Of a stretch of DNA of 64,000 nt, positions 52,133 through 60,080 are shown in pieces; the first letter of the stretch is position 1, and each line of letters begins with the position of its first letter. The notes under the pieces are model-generated. The model had not been told where the DNA came from and searched no databases. It saw nothing but the letters and a program-made list of their open reading frames with translations. The position numbers were made by a program, and so were the translations under genes. This stretch comes from JBNGOQ01 sp050589645 (GTDB taxonomy: Bacteria; Bacteroidota; Bacteroidia; Flavobacteriales; Flavobacteriaceae), in NCBI RefSeq assembly GCF_050589645.1, contig NZ_JBNGOQ010000002.1:744001-808000 (forward strand). The letters are read 5' to 3'.

Positions 52133-53002
52133 TTGCGAAAATTCATTTTTGAAAAAAGAAAATACGGATTCGAATTGCTGATGGATTTACATAGGTTCGA
52201 AGGGAATCCAAACGTCTTTTTTGACCCTGCTCCACACACAACTGATTTTTTTGAGATCCTAATTTTTGAAAAAGCAAATGGAAAGATCGAATTAAATGGA
52301 CAGTTATTGGATATCGTGGAGAATAGCTTTTTTTTTATTTCTCCCTTTCAAAAAAAAAGTTGCAAAATAGACCTCTCTGGAATCAGAGGTTTTCATCTTG
52401 TTTTTCAAAATGACTTTTTGTCTGACTTTTTTGATGATAAACTCTTCACGTATCGGTTACAATACTTTTATAATTCCCAACACCCACAATATGTGCAGTT
52501 AGAAAATGAAGATTACCGTGTTATACGATTTGCGTTGGATGAAATTATAACTGAGATCAAAAATTTTCAAAATGATAGCCTGCACATATTGCGTCCACTT
52601 TTGTATTTCTCTTTGTCCAAGCTCAACCGGTTGTTTTCAAAACGCTACAATATTTCCCCCGACACACAATCAAATTCAACAATTTATAAGTTCAAGGAAT
52701 TACTCGAATTAAACATTTGTACAATACATTCCGTTGAACAATATTGCAGTTTTTTAAACGTCTCCCGCCATCAATTAAATGCAATGGCAAAAGAACATTC
52801 CGGATGTACATCAAAGGAAATGATCAGCAATAGGTTGCTTCAAGAGATAAAAATGGAACTTCGATATTCCGATAAAACAATCTCCGAAATAGGATATGCC
52901 TTAAATTTTAGTGAATCCAATAATTTGACAAGATTTTTTAAAAATTTAGAAGGAATTAGTCCCTCTTCTTATAGGGATAATTACCAAAATGATAGTGATT
53001 AA
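52133..53002 (+). CDS. AraC-family transcriptional regulator
   Basis: 289 residues from a TTG at 52133; an ATG at 52181 would give a shorter N-terminus. The N-terminal cupin-like ligand domain (HTTDFFEILIFEKANG, ENSFFFISPFQKK) is followed by two helix-turn-helix motifs (VEQYCSFLNVSRHQLNAM; ISEIGYALNFSESNNLTRFFKN). It is the first gene beyond the tRNA-Ser terminator and its base composition is visibly more AT-rich than the genes before the tRNA. The next gene is co-directional, 54 nt away, and may be its target. Confidence 0.85.
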   Translation: MRKFIFEKRKYGFELLMDLHRFEGNPNVFFDPAPHTTDFFEILIFEKANGKIELNGQLLDIVENSFFFISPFQKKSCKIDLSGIRGFHLVFQNDFLSDFFDDKLFTYRLQYFYNSQHPQYVQLENEDYRVIRFALDEIITEIKNFQNDSLHILRPLLYFSLSKLNRLFSKRYNISPDTQSNSTIYKFKELLELNICTIHSVEQYCSFLNVSRHQLNAMAKEHSGCTSKEMISNRLLQEIKMELRYSDKTISEIGYALNFSESNNLTRFFKNLEGISPSSYRDNYQNDSD

Positions 53003-53056
53003 TAATAAAGTGATACAACGATAGAAGTTATAAAGACTGACATTTGTAAATAAAAA

Positions 53057-54133
53057 ATGATGAAAAAACTTCTGTATCTATTAACCGCTTTATTGAGTTA
53101 TCAACTATCCATTGCCCAAGACACTACAACAAAAATTGATATGGTCGCTTCTAGTTGGGACTTGCCCTTGGAAGCTACTTTTGAAAGATTTGACCATAGG
53201 GAAACCCTTCTTCTAAAGAGTGGAAGGGCTATGGTCAAAAATCAGAAATTCACCAATGGAACCATTGAAGTGGATGTGTATGCCAATGCAATCAGGAGTT
53301 TTGCAGGTATTACTTTTAGAAAGCAAAAAGAAAACATGGAGGAAGTATATATGAGGCTTCATAAATCCAACCAAGTGGACGCTATCCAATATACGCCCAT
53401 TTTTAACAATGAATCAAATTGGCAATTATTTAGAGAATACCAGGCAAGGGTTTCCTTTAAAAATGCAGGTTGGAATACATTACGTGTTGAGGTGAACAAT
53501 AAAAGTGCCGAGGTTTTTGTGAATGATGAAAAAGTAATGTCTATCGATCAGCTAGTTACTGATAATGGTGCAGGGGAAATTGGACTTTTTGCTCTATTTA
53601 GCAATAGGTTTTCAAACTTTAGATTTACCCCCAAGAATGCAACGGAGTATACTGAAACTGGGGATAACAATCCGATTGACCCAAATATTATAACCCAATG
53701 GGAAATTACGAATGCAAAGCCATACAAAGGGGAGGAATACCAACTTGATGATTTTTCAAAAGAAGAATACACGACTGTCACGACCGAAAAATCAGGACTT
53801 TTACCTATTTCCAAGTATATTAAGAAGACTTCTTCGGGCAATTTTGAGCAAAATAAGGAGGACTACATCATTGCGTCTACAACGGTTTATTCAAACAGCA
53901 GCGAAACAAAGCTTTTTTCATTTGATTACAGTGACAAAATAATTGTTTATTTAAATGGCAAAGCCATTTTTAGAGGCAATAATGCTTTTAGGGCAAAAGG
54001 AATACAACACATGGGGCATATGGGCATTGATGTCAACAAATTATACTTACCACTTGAAAAAGGAGAAAACAAACTTCAATGTGTAGTTATAGATAAGGCC
54101 AATGGTTGGGGTTTAATTGCAAAATTGGAATGA
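53057..54133 (+). CDS. Secreted protein with concanavalin/DUF1080-like domain
   Basis: 358 residues with a clear signal peptide (KKLLYLLTALLSYQLSIAQ). Residues about 40-195 fit a lectin-like beta sandwich (NGTIEVDVYANAIRSFAGITFR, WNTLRVEVNNKSAEVFVNDEKV, GEIGLFALFSNRFSNFRF), as in family 16-like or DUF1080 proteins. The C-terminal part has a second beta domain (KIIVYLNGKAIFRGNNAF, LPLEKGENKLQCVVID). No catalytic residues could be assigned. Exported to periplasm or surface; function unknown. Confidence 0.65.
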   Translation: MMKKLLYLLTALLSYQLSIAQDTTTKIDMVASSWDLPLEATFERFDHRETLLLKSGRAMVKNQKFTNGTIEVDVYANAIRSFAGITFRKQKENMEEVYMRLHKSNQVDAIQYTPIFNNESNWQLFREYQARVSFKNAGWNTLRVEVNNKSAEVFVNDEKVMSIDQLVTDNGAGEIGLFALFSNRFSNFRFTPKNATEYTETGDNNPIDPNIITQWEITNAKPYKGEEYQLDDFSKEEYTTVTTEKSGLLPISKYIKKTSSGNFEQNKEDYIIASTTVYSNSSETKLFSFDYSDKIIVYLNGKAIFRGNNAFRAKGIQHMGHMGIDVNKLYLPLEKGENKLQCVVIDKANGWGLIAKLE

Positions 54134-54160
54134 TACACTTTACCACAGTTTTTATGTTCT

Positions 54161-54274
54161 TCAATCGCTTCAAAAATGAATTCGACCATAGCCTATGATT
54201 GCGGATTTAATGATGCCAATTATTTTTCAAAATCTTTTCATGGTAAATTCGGTGTATCACCAAAAATGTTCTGA
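54161..54274 (+). pseudogene. Remnant of an AraC-family regulator (C-terminal HTH only)
   Basis: The frame from 54161 to the TGA at 54272-54274 reads STIAYDCGFNDANYFSKSF followed by HGKFGVSPKMF, the second helix-turn-helix and end of an AraC regulator. In frame upstream there is only unrelated sequence back to the stop of the preceding gene at 54131. The N-terminal domain and first HTH are gone. It is a deletion scar next to the sigma-factor gene. Confidence 0.8.
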
Positions 54275-54299
54275 AAGAGGTTTTCTTAAATTTCATAAA

Positions 54300-54332
54300 G
54301 TTGTCACACAATGGGAAAAACTTCATCTAAGT
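54300..54332 (+). promoter_or_regulatory. ECF-type promoter GTTGTCACA-N17-TCTAAGT before the sigma gene
   Basis: GTTGTCACA at 54300-54308 and TCTAAGT at 54326-54332, 17 nt apart. The second box ends 12 nt before the ATG at 54345, so the leader would be very short. The same two boxes with the same spacing occur at 55281-55313, pointing to recognition by the sigma factor encoded here. Confidence 0.75.
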
Positions 54333-54344
54333 AAAAAGTGTATC

Positions 54345-55223
54345 ATGGAAAATCCATTTTTAAAAGAATACAAAAGCGACATTGATGACCAAAAACTAGT
54401 TGCCGATGCTCAAGAGGGTGACAAAAGTGCCTTGGAAACACTTATTTTAAAACATCAACCTTTTATTTATAATATTGCTTGGAAGTTTGTACGCAATCCA
54501 TCCGATGCCGAGGATATCACTCAAGAAGCTATTATAAAGATTATAACAAATCTTGCCAAGTTCGAAAATCGAAGTGCTTTCCGCACCTGGGCATATCGTA
54601 TTGTGGCCAATCACTTTCTACTGATACAACGTAAGCCAATTGAACAGGTTTTTGAAAACTTTGAAGCAATGGCCAACGGGCTGGCAATGACACCGGATCA
54701 ACCGCTTACAGATCTTGAGAAGGTTCAACAACAACAACTCATAAGAGAGATGAACTATAGTTGTATGAGTGGAATGCTATTATGCCTTACCCGTGATCAA
54801 CGCATTGTTTATATATTGGGTGAAATGTTTAATGCAGATCACACTATTGGGTCCGAAATATTGGAAATCACCAAGGATAATTTTCGAAAAAGGTTATCCC
54901 GGGCACGTAAGGATCTGTATAATTTTATGCAGAATAAATGTGGTTTAGTAAACAAATCAAACCCTTGCAGGTGCCATAAAAAAGTAACCTTTGCTGTTGA
55001 CAACAAGATCATTGACAGTAAAAATTTATTATTCAATAAAGAAGAGTTCAGCAACTTTAAACAGTTCATTAAAAAAGATGCAGATGAGATGCTGGATATT
55101 GTAGATGATAAATATGCAGAGCTATATGGAGCGTTACCCTATAAGGAAGATTTTGACAAAAAGACCTTTATGGAGGACATCGTGAACGATGACCATATTC
55201 GTAATCTAATGAAATTGAACTAG
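54345..55223 (+). CDS. ECF-type RNA polymerase sigma factor with NPCRC C-terminal extension
   Basis: 292 residues from the ATG at 54345; the frame is open to 54195, but that extension overlaps the AraC remnant and the promoter. Sigma-70 region 2 (HQPFIYNIAWKFVRNPSDAEDITQEA, about 41-66) and region 4 (LTRDQRIVYILGEMFNADHTIGSEIL, about 146-171, then NFRKRLSRARKDL) are present; region 3 is absent, as in ECF factors. A tail of about 90 residues begins KCGLVNKSNPCRCHKK, a cysteine motif that may bind metal or sense redox state. No anti-sigma gene is adjacent. It is followed by a terminator and by an operon with the same promoter. Confidence 0.88.
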   Translation: MENPFLKEYKSDIDDQKLVADAQEGDKSALETLILKHQPFIYNIAWKFVRNPSDAEDITQEAIIKIITNLAKFENRSAFRTWAYRIVANHFLLIQRKPIEQVFENFEAMANGLAMTPDQPLTDLEKVQQQQLIREMNYSCMSGMLLCLTRDQRIVYILGEMFNADHTIGSEILEITKDNFRKRLSRARKDLYNFMQNKCGLVNKSNPCRCHKKVTFAVDNKIIDSKNLLFNKEEFSNFKQFIKKDADEMLDIVDDKYAELYGALPYKEDFDKKTFMEDIVNDDHIRNLMKLN

Positions 55224-55245
55224 AGGTTTCAGCATTTATATTTTG

Positions 55246-55273
55246 AACCTGAGCATTTTGTTCAGGTTTTTTT
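55246..55273 (+). terminator. Terminator of the sigma-factor gene
   Basis: AACCTGA (55246-55252) pairs with TCAGGTT (55262-55268) around a 9-nt loop, then a T-run. It separates the sigma gene from the SRPBCC operon. Confidence 0.8.
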
Positions 55274-55280
55274 ATGCAAA

Positions 55281-55313
55281 GTTGTCACAGCTTCCCTTTT
55301 TCTTAATCTAAGT
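55281..55313 (+). promoter_or_regulatory. Second GTTGTCACA-N17-TCTAAGT promoter (SRPBCC operon)
   Basis: GTTGTCACA at 55281-55289 and TCTAAGT at 55307-55313, identical in both boxes and spacing to the site at 54300-54332, though the spacer sequence differs. It starts 8 nt after the sigma-gene terminator and ends 15 nt before the ATG at 55329. Confidence 0.78.
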
Positions 55314-55328
55314 GAGAAACACAAGACG

Positions 55329-55832
55329 ATGAAGTTTCAAATAACAAGACAAATCAACGTTCCAGATAGTAAAGTATGGGAAGAATTATGGGATCGGTAT
55401 CACAATGTATGTGATTGGGCCAGTACGGTTAACAAATTGGATGCCCGCGAAGTAGGGAGCAATTATAAAAACGGAAGAACGTGTACCTCCACTTGGGGAG
55501 AAGTAAGTGAGATTGTAGATAGTGCGGATGAAGAAAATATGACCTATTCCTATTACGCGGACCGTCTGCCTAGTATGATGAAAAGTGCTAAAAACTCATG
55601 GAAAGTAGTCGCTAAATCCGTCAATGTAAGTGAAGTAGTAATGACTGGTAATATCGTTTTTGCGCCTTTACCAGGTTTGTTAATGGGTTGGATGATGAAA
55701 CCTAAAATGAGAAAAGACCTGGAACAAACCCTAGACGATTTCAAATACTATATGGAAACAGGTAGGCAAACCGAGGCAAAGAAAAAGTCAGATACAAAGT
55801 TCAATAAGAAAAAAGGCAATAAGGCCGCATAA
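55329..55832 (+). CDS. SRPBCC-family protein (polyketide cyclase/START-like)
   Basis: 167 residues, no signal peptide. It has the SRPBCC pattern: ITRQINVPDSKVWEELW, then GRTCTSTWGEVSEIVDSADEE and a long C-terminal helix. The basic C-terminus (AKKKSDTKFNKKKGNKAA) is unusual. It is the first gene of the putative sigma-controlled operon. SRPBCC proteins bind hydrophobic ligands; the ligand is unknown. Confidence 0.78.
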   Translation: MKFQITRQINVPDSKVWEELWDRYHNVCDWASTVNKLDAREVGSNYKNGRTCTSTWGEVSEIVDSADEENMTYSYYADRLPSMMKSAKNSWKVVAKSVNVSEVVMTGNIVFAPLPGLLMGWMMKPKMRKDLEQTLDDFKYYMETGRQTEAKKKSDTKFNKKKGNKAA

Positions 55833-55872
55833 TGAATACGCTTAAGTGAAAGCGTAAAAAACTAAAAACCAA

Positions 55873-56466
55873 ATGAAAAGAACAGTCGTAAAATCTATAG
55901 TCATTTTAGCGTTAACCATAGGAATAACTTCTTGTAAGGAACAGGTTGAAGTTGCAGAAAAAGAAACCATCAAGGATGTTTCTAAACCTAAGGATATTCA
56001 AGTGCTAAAGGCACAATATGACCTTCAAGCATTCTTATTGTCAAAGAACTTGAGCGACGTTACAGATGCTGAAGCTAGCAAACACATTAAAAATGCCAAT
56101 AGTCTTGCTTGGATTGCAGGGCATACGCTGGATATTCAGTATAACCTAGCCATGCTACTGGGGCAAGCAAATGAGAATCCCTATGCAGCGCAATTTGCTT
56201 TTGGAAAGAAGTTTGATCCCAACGCCTTTTATCCCCAGTTATCTAAAATGATTGCTGATTGGAATGCCTTATCCCCCAAAATTACGGAGGCGTTGGGTAA
56301 ACTAACAGAAGAGCAACTGAACGCCACACCACCATTTCAAATTCCATTTCCTGAACAAACCATGAGAGGTCTTTACGCCTTTCAGATGCATCACTTAGGT
56401 TATGAGCTAGGGCAAATAGGTCTCTACAGAAAGTTCTTGGGGAAATCGAGCTTTAGGTATCAATAG
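55873..56466 (+). CDS. DinB-superfamily lipoprotein
   Basis: 197 residues with a lipobox (ALTIGITSC, acylated Cys about 21). The body is a four-helix DinB-like bundle: NANSLAWIAGHTLDIQYNLAMLLG and MHHLGYELGQIGLYRKFLG carry the His residues that bind metal in this superfamily (GH and HHLGYELGQ). It lies 40 nt after the SRPBCC gene. DinB proteins may act as thiol transferases or metalloenzymes; an exported lipid-anchored member is uncommon. Confidence 0.72.
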   Translation: MKRTVVKSIVILALTIGITSCKEQVEVAEKETIKDVSKPKDIQVLKAQYDLQAFLLSKNLSDVTDAEASKHIKNANSLAWIAGHTLDIQYNLAMLLGQANENPYAAQFAFGKKFDPNAFYPQLSKMIADWNALSPKITEALGKLTEEQLNATPPFQIPFPEQTMRGLYAFQMHHLGYELGQIGLYRKFLGKSSFRYQ

Positions 56467-56492
56467 CACAAATCATCTAAATTCTTACTACC

Positions 56493-57116
56493 ATGAAAAT
56501 TACAATCAAATCTTACATTACCATGGCCATTTTTGGCTTTGTAGCGACTTCAATTTCTGCGCAAAGTATGAGCAAAAAGTTCAAAACTATTAAGGTAGAA
56601 ATGAAAATCAATGCTCCGGCAGAACGCGTGTGGGAGGCCATGGTATTGGATTATGGGGAAATCTCAAACTTCTCACCGTACATCTATACATCAGATTACA
56701 TAAATGGCTCTGTAAAAGGAGTTGAAGGCGCTACCAGAAAATGTTCATTCAATGAGAAAGGCACACGTTGGACACACGAACGGATAGCCGAAATTGACAA
56801 GATAAATATGACCATGCGTAACGTAGTTATAGAGGCCCAGAAATTCCCGCTAAATATGGACAACTCGCAAGCCTTTTATACAGTACGTGACAATGGGGAT
56901 GGTACCTGTACTGCGGGCTATGAATTTCAATATAGAACAAAACCTGCTTTTATGGGAGGCTTGGTGAAAGGCCAATTCAAGAAACAATTAGGTGGAACCC
57001 TTGTAGGGCTAAAACATTATATAGAAACAGGAGAAGTAGTACGAGCTGGCAATGGTAAATATGACGAGATAAAAAACAATTATCCGAAAGCAACAGCAAT
57101 TAAAATCAAATCTTAA
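56493..57116 (+). CDS. Exported SRPBCC-family protein
   Basis: 207 residues with a signal peptide (MAIFGFVATSISAQS). SRPBCC fold: EMKINAPAERVWEAMVLDYGEISNFSPYI (about 31-59), GATRKCSFNEKGTRWTHERIAEID, LGGTLVGLKHYIETGE. It is 26 nt after the DinB lipoprotein gene. Being exported, it would act in the periplasm alongside that lipoprotein. The ligand is unknown. Confidence 0.75.
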   Translation: MKITIKSYITMAIFGFVATSISAQSMSKKFKTIKVEMKINAPAERVWEAMVLDYGEISNFSPYIYTSDYINGSVKGVEGATRKCSFNEKGTRWTHERIAEIDKINMTMRNVVIEAQKFPLNMDNSQAFYTVRDNGDGTCTAGYEFQYRTKPAFMGGLVKGQFKKQLGGTLVGLKHYIETGEVVRAGNGKYDEIKNNYPKATAIKIKS

Positions 57117-57126
57117 TTCAAGTATA

Positions 57127-57480
57127 ATGACAAATCAAGAAGTAGCAAACCGTTTGGTGGTTTTGCTAAGAGAAGGTAAGTTTAACGATGTTTATGATGA
57201 GTTGTTTCATCCAGACGCACATCATATTGAACCACAATCACACTATTTTGCAGATGTAAAGGGTGTAGAAGCCATTAAGGCCAAAGACGCTGCTATGGGC
57301 GAGCATCTTGCAGGGGTAGAATTTATGGACATTGGTAACGCAGTAGTTGCCTCTAAACATATTGCCATTCCTTATAAATTGACTGCAAATCTTAAAGATG
57401 GCAAGCAAATGATGTTGGATGAAATTATAGTATATGAAGTAGCCGATGGGAAAATTTTAAGTGAGCAATTCTTTTACTAA
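57127..57480 (+). CDS. SnoaL-like / NTF2-fold protein
   Basis: 117 residues with the NTF2-like pattern: NRLVVLLREGKFNDVYDELFHPDAHHIEP near the N-terminus (about 7-35), HIAIPYKLTANLKDGKQMMLDEIIVYEVADGKI at the end (about 79-111). Members include polyketide cyclases, isomerases and limonene epoxide hydrolase. It is cytoplasmic, 10 nt after the exported SRPBCC gene, and is the last gene before the terminator at 57496. Confidence 0.75.
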   Translation: MTNQEVANRLVVLLREGKFNDVYDELFHPDAHHIEPQSHYFADVKGVEAIKAKDAAMGEHLAGVEFMDIGNAVVASKHIAIPYKLTANLKDGKQMMLDEIIVYEVADGKILSEQFFY

Positions 57481-57495
57481 TATGCTGAAGACCCA

Positions 57496-57526
57496 AAAGC
57501 CTGAACGTTGTGTTCGGGCTTTTTTT
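57496..57526 (+). terminator. Terminator of the SRPBCC-DinB-SRPBCC-SnoaL operon
   Basis: AAAGCCTGAAC (57496-57506) pairs with GTTCGGGCTTT (57512-57522), with one T-G pair, and is followed by more T. Confidence 0.82.
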
Positions 57527-57582
57527 GCGAAGTCATTGCACAAAACCCTTTTTAATCTAAAATGTGCATAACATATATTCTA

Positions 57583-57966
57583 ATGGCAACAAGCATTTCC
57601 TTTAAAGAAACTATATATAAGCCTAAAGAAATAGTAAGCATTGCTATCTTAGAGGCTTTTGAGATATTGAACGGATTTGGACATATTGAAAGCACAAGTT
57701 ATTCTGGAAAGCATAGTATCTATTCTATCCTATTTAAGGATGGAATTATTTGTAAAAACATATTTAATGCTACTGCTGTGATATACTTTAAAAACAATAA
57801 CAGGACTAACAGGGGTAATCAAACCAATATAGAAGCAATACTTTCCTATAGTATCACGTCAAACTCATTTTTGTCACGGCTTTACCTAAATTACTTTGGC
57901 AGACTTTATATTGAAAAAATATCAAACTATTTCATAAGTGATTTTATGAAGCGAATTGAGAAATAG
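57583..57966 (+). CDS. Hypothetical protein
   Basis: 127 residues from the ATG at 57583 (an ATG at 57562 is also in frame). I do not recognise a family. It is polar with scattered hydrophobic strands and very AT-rich codons, and ends in a basic helix (LYIEKISNYFISDFMKRIEK). Upstream, TTGCACA (57536-57542) and TCTAA (57556-57560) look like a shortened version of the sigma promoter, with the wrong spacing. The following 190 nt (57967-58154) contain no supported gene. Confidence 0.45.
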   Translation: MATSISFKETIYKPKEIVSIAILEAFEILNGFGHIESTSYSGKHSIYSILFKDGIICKNIFNATAVIYFKNNNRTNRGNQTNIEAILSYSITSNSFLSRLYLNYFGRLYIEKISNYFISDFMKRIEK

Positions 57967-58154
57967 CTGTGATTATTTCGTTGGAAAATTAAATTTTGGG
58001 ACTTTTCGTCTCTGGAGGAACATTCTTACCGATTTACTATATCCTATGCAGAAAAACCCAAGTCTTTTAAGCTATTGGCGCGGGGAGGAGAATAGTCGGT
58101 TACGGAGAAAAGGCTTACTTCTTTTTTACTTTGTTCTTTGCTCTATTCCGTATT

Positions 58155-58592
58155 TTACCAACCAACATAGGACGGCGATTTTATCCCCATCATTCTTAAA
58201 TAAACGACCAATTGTCCACGATGATGTGAGAGGTGGTTGTCCATAGTGAGCAAGATAGATTCTCTAGATACTTTTCCATACCACATTTCCACTATTTCAG
58301 CTAATTCCGAAGCATTTGTGTTTTCCAAAAAAGAGAGAATCCTATCAAAGAACTCCTCTAAGTTCTTAGCAATATCTTCCTTGGTTTTGGTGGAAGATTT
58401 TTCGAGTTCAGTTCCTGTAATAAATCTACTGTGGGTTCGCATCCAAGTAGTAATGTGGCTTAGCTGTAATTGGTAGGTTTTTGCTCCATCAATCGGTTTG
58501 AATTTTAAGTCTTCCTCATCAACCAAATCAACAAATTTCAACGTATAGCGCTTATTGCCTTTCCACTTTTTGATGAGCTGTTTAATTTCCAT
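58155..58592 (-). CDS. DinB-family protein
   Basis: 145 residues from the ATG at 58592, which gives the natural start MEIKQLIKKWKGNKRYTL; the frame is open to 58670 inside the upstream AraC gene. Metal-site histidines appear in QLSHITTWMRTH and DNHLSHHRGQLVVYLR, the classic DinB C-terminal motif. No signal peptide. It is the last gene of a minus-strand cluster, 40 nt after an AraC regulator. Confidence 0.82.
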   Translation of the reverse strand: MEIKQLIKKWKGNKRYTLKFVDLVDEEDLKFKPIDGAKTYQLQLSHITTWMRTHSRFITGTELEKSSTKTKEDIAKNLEEFFDRILSFLENTNASELAEIVEMWYGKVSRESILLTMDNHLSHHRGQLVVYLRMMGIKSPSYVGW

Positions 58593-58632
58593 TGGTGCTA
58601 GATATAAAGGTTCAACAAATACATAAATCAGA

Positions 58633-59472
58633 CTAACCCCTCTCGCGATACTCCGAAGGGGAAACCCCATACTTCCTGGAAAAAGTTTTCGTAAAATTAC
58701 TCAGGTCCCCAAACCCACATTCATAGCAAACATCGCTAACCCTCTGGTTCGTTGAAGAAAGAAGTTGCGCCGCACGTTCGAGCTTAGTCCCGATAATATA
58801 CTGCCCAGGTGAGCTGTTGTAAATCTCTTTAAACTTTCGCCTAAAAGTAGAAACGCTTAAGTTCATTAAGGTAGCAAACTCCTCCATGGACAGGTTATGA
58901 AAGACATGCGCCGTTACTACTTTTTTAAATTCAACTTGATGGGGATTGAACATATCGGATAAAATCTCCCTTACTTCCTCACTATCCAGTTGATATAGTA
59001 TGGCGATAAGTTCCCTTAATTTGAGCTTAATCGTATCGGTATTGAACAATTTGGGATTGTCGAAATAAACCAGTAGACCATCTATATAACTTTTGAGAAT
59101 GACGTTTTTTTGTATTTTCTGAAAAACACGATGATGGTTGTTAATGGGGTATTGCAAGTATTCGGGAATGCTATTTTCAAAAATAAATTTCAACACATCT
59201 GGAAAAAAATGGATGGTAATCGCTTCGTATGGGTTGACTTCTTCGGTTACCTTCCATTTGCTGATGAAGTTTCCACATTTCATTAATACACATTCATCTG
59301 TACTGATGGTCGAGGTTTTATCGCTACCATATACATCACTAGTACCATTAACGGCGTAAAGCATACAGGCTTCACTCTCCATAATCTCCGCACCGCTGAT
59401 AGGAGGTTTGAACTTTATACGTTTAAAAACGGTCTTGTCTAAAAGTTCTATTTTTTGAAAATCGAGTATCAT
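58633..59472 (-). CDS. AraC-family transcriptional regulator
   Basis: 279 residues from the ATG at 59472 (frame open to 59562, but that part overlaps the upstream gene and a hairpin). The N-terminal part has no clear family; the C-terminal double HTH is typical (MEEFATLMNLSVSTFRRKFKEIY; VSDVCYECGFGDLSNFTKTF, ending YGVSPSEYRERG). It is in the same direction as the SRPBCC and SDR genes and may regulate them. A perfect 14-bp hairpin lies just before its start. Confidence 0.85.
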   Translation of the reverse strand: MILDFQKIELLDKTVFKRIKFKPPISGAEIMESEACMLYAVNGTSDVYGSDKTSTISTDECVLMKCGNFISKWKVTEEVNPYEAITIHFFPDVLKFIFENSIPEYLQYPINNHHRVFQKIQKNVILKSYIDGLLVYFDNPKLFNTDTIKLKLRELIAILYQLDSEEVREILSDMFNPHQVEFKKVVTAHVFHNLSMEEFATLMNLSVSTFRRKFKEIYNSSPGQYIIGTKLERAAQLLSSTNQRVSDVCYECGFGDLSNFTKTFSRKYGVSPSEYRERG

Positions 59473-59479
59473 GTTGTAA

Positions 59480-59519
59480 AGATATGGGTTGAGCAAGAAC
59501 ACCAACTCAACCCATATCT
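59480..59519. promoter_or_regulatory. Perfect 14-bp hairpin between SRPBCC and AraC genes
   Basis: AGATATGGGTTGAG (59480-59493) pairs with CTCAACCCATATCT (59506-59519) around a 12-nt loop. On the plus strand it is followed by G and six T, as a terminator would be, but nearby transcription runs on the minus strand, where it lies between one gene's end and the next gene's start (7 nt from the ATG). It may terminate, attenuate or bind a regulator. Confidence 0.6.
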
Positions 59520-59524
59520 GTTTT

Positions 59525-60046
59525 TTAATTGAATTTCTTGTCGAATTGAGCCATCGCCTCATCTAAAGCAGACCCCAAAAAGCCTAAAAACTGCTCTTTC
59601 GTCATATGTGGGTTTTCGACAAATGTCCAGCTTGTAGAGTTCCAAACCACCATCGACTTTTTGTAGCCTAAGTCCACAACCTTGAACATATTAACCATAT
59701 CCTTGGCAGGAACGCCGGAAACCGCGTAAGAATAGAAACGTTTCTCATCATCAAACTCCGAAATGGTTTCGCTATAGGAAACAGTACCTTTCTTTTGTCC
59801 AGGCGAAGTACATTTTCTTACTAAACCTTCTTTAGGAACCTTATAATCGTCAATCCAAACTTCAGCTATGAAATTTGGAAACAACTCACCAAATTTGTCC
59901 AATTGTCTGAGTTCCTCCCAGACATTATCTACCGAAGCATTGAGAACTACCGATTTTGTCATAATGGCGTTGGCCTGTTGTGCTTGTACATTCATTGTCA
60001 TTAAGATTGTGATTACTACTGCAATTGTTTTAATAGGATTTTTCAT
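59525..60046 (-). CDS. Exported SRPBCC-family protein
   Basis: 173 residues with a signal peptide (IAVVITILMTMNVQAQ). SRPBCC pattern: SVVLNASVDNVWEELRQLDKFGELFPNFI (about 32-60), GLVRKCTSPGQKKGTVSYSETISEFD, then a C-terminal helix (EQFLGFLGSALDEAMAQFDKKF). It shares the R-K-C block with the exported SRPBCC protein of the facing operon. Ligand unknown. Confidence 0.77.
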   Translation of the reverse strand: MKNPIKTIAVVITILMTMNVQAQQANAIMTKSVVLNASVDNVWEELRQLDKFGELFPNFIAEVWIDDYKVPKEGLVRKCTSPGQKKGTVSYSETISEFDDEKRFYSYAVSGVPAKDMVNMFKVVDLGYKKSMVVWNSTSWTFVENPHMTKEQFLGFLGSALDEAMAQFDKKFN

Positions 60047-60080
60047 TATTTATTAATTTTATAATTGTTTAATGGCTTTT

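Noticed and set aside
57536..57560. Third sigma-type promoter before the hypothetical gene
   Set aside because: The boxes are only partly matching (TTGCACA, TCTAA) and the spacing is shorter by several nt than in the two good sites.
57956..58246. 96-codon plus-strand ORF between the hypothetical gene and DinB
   Set aside because: It overlaps the DinB gene on the other strand and the stop of the gene before it; no similarity seen.
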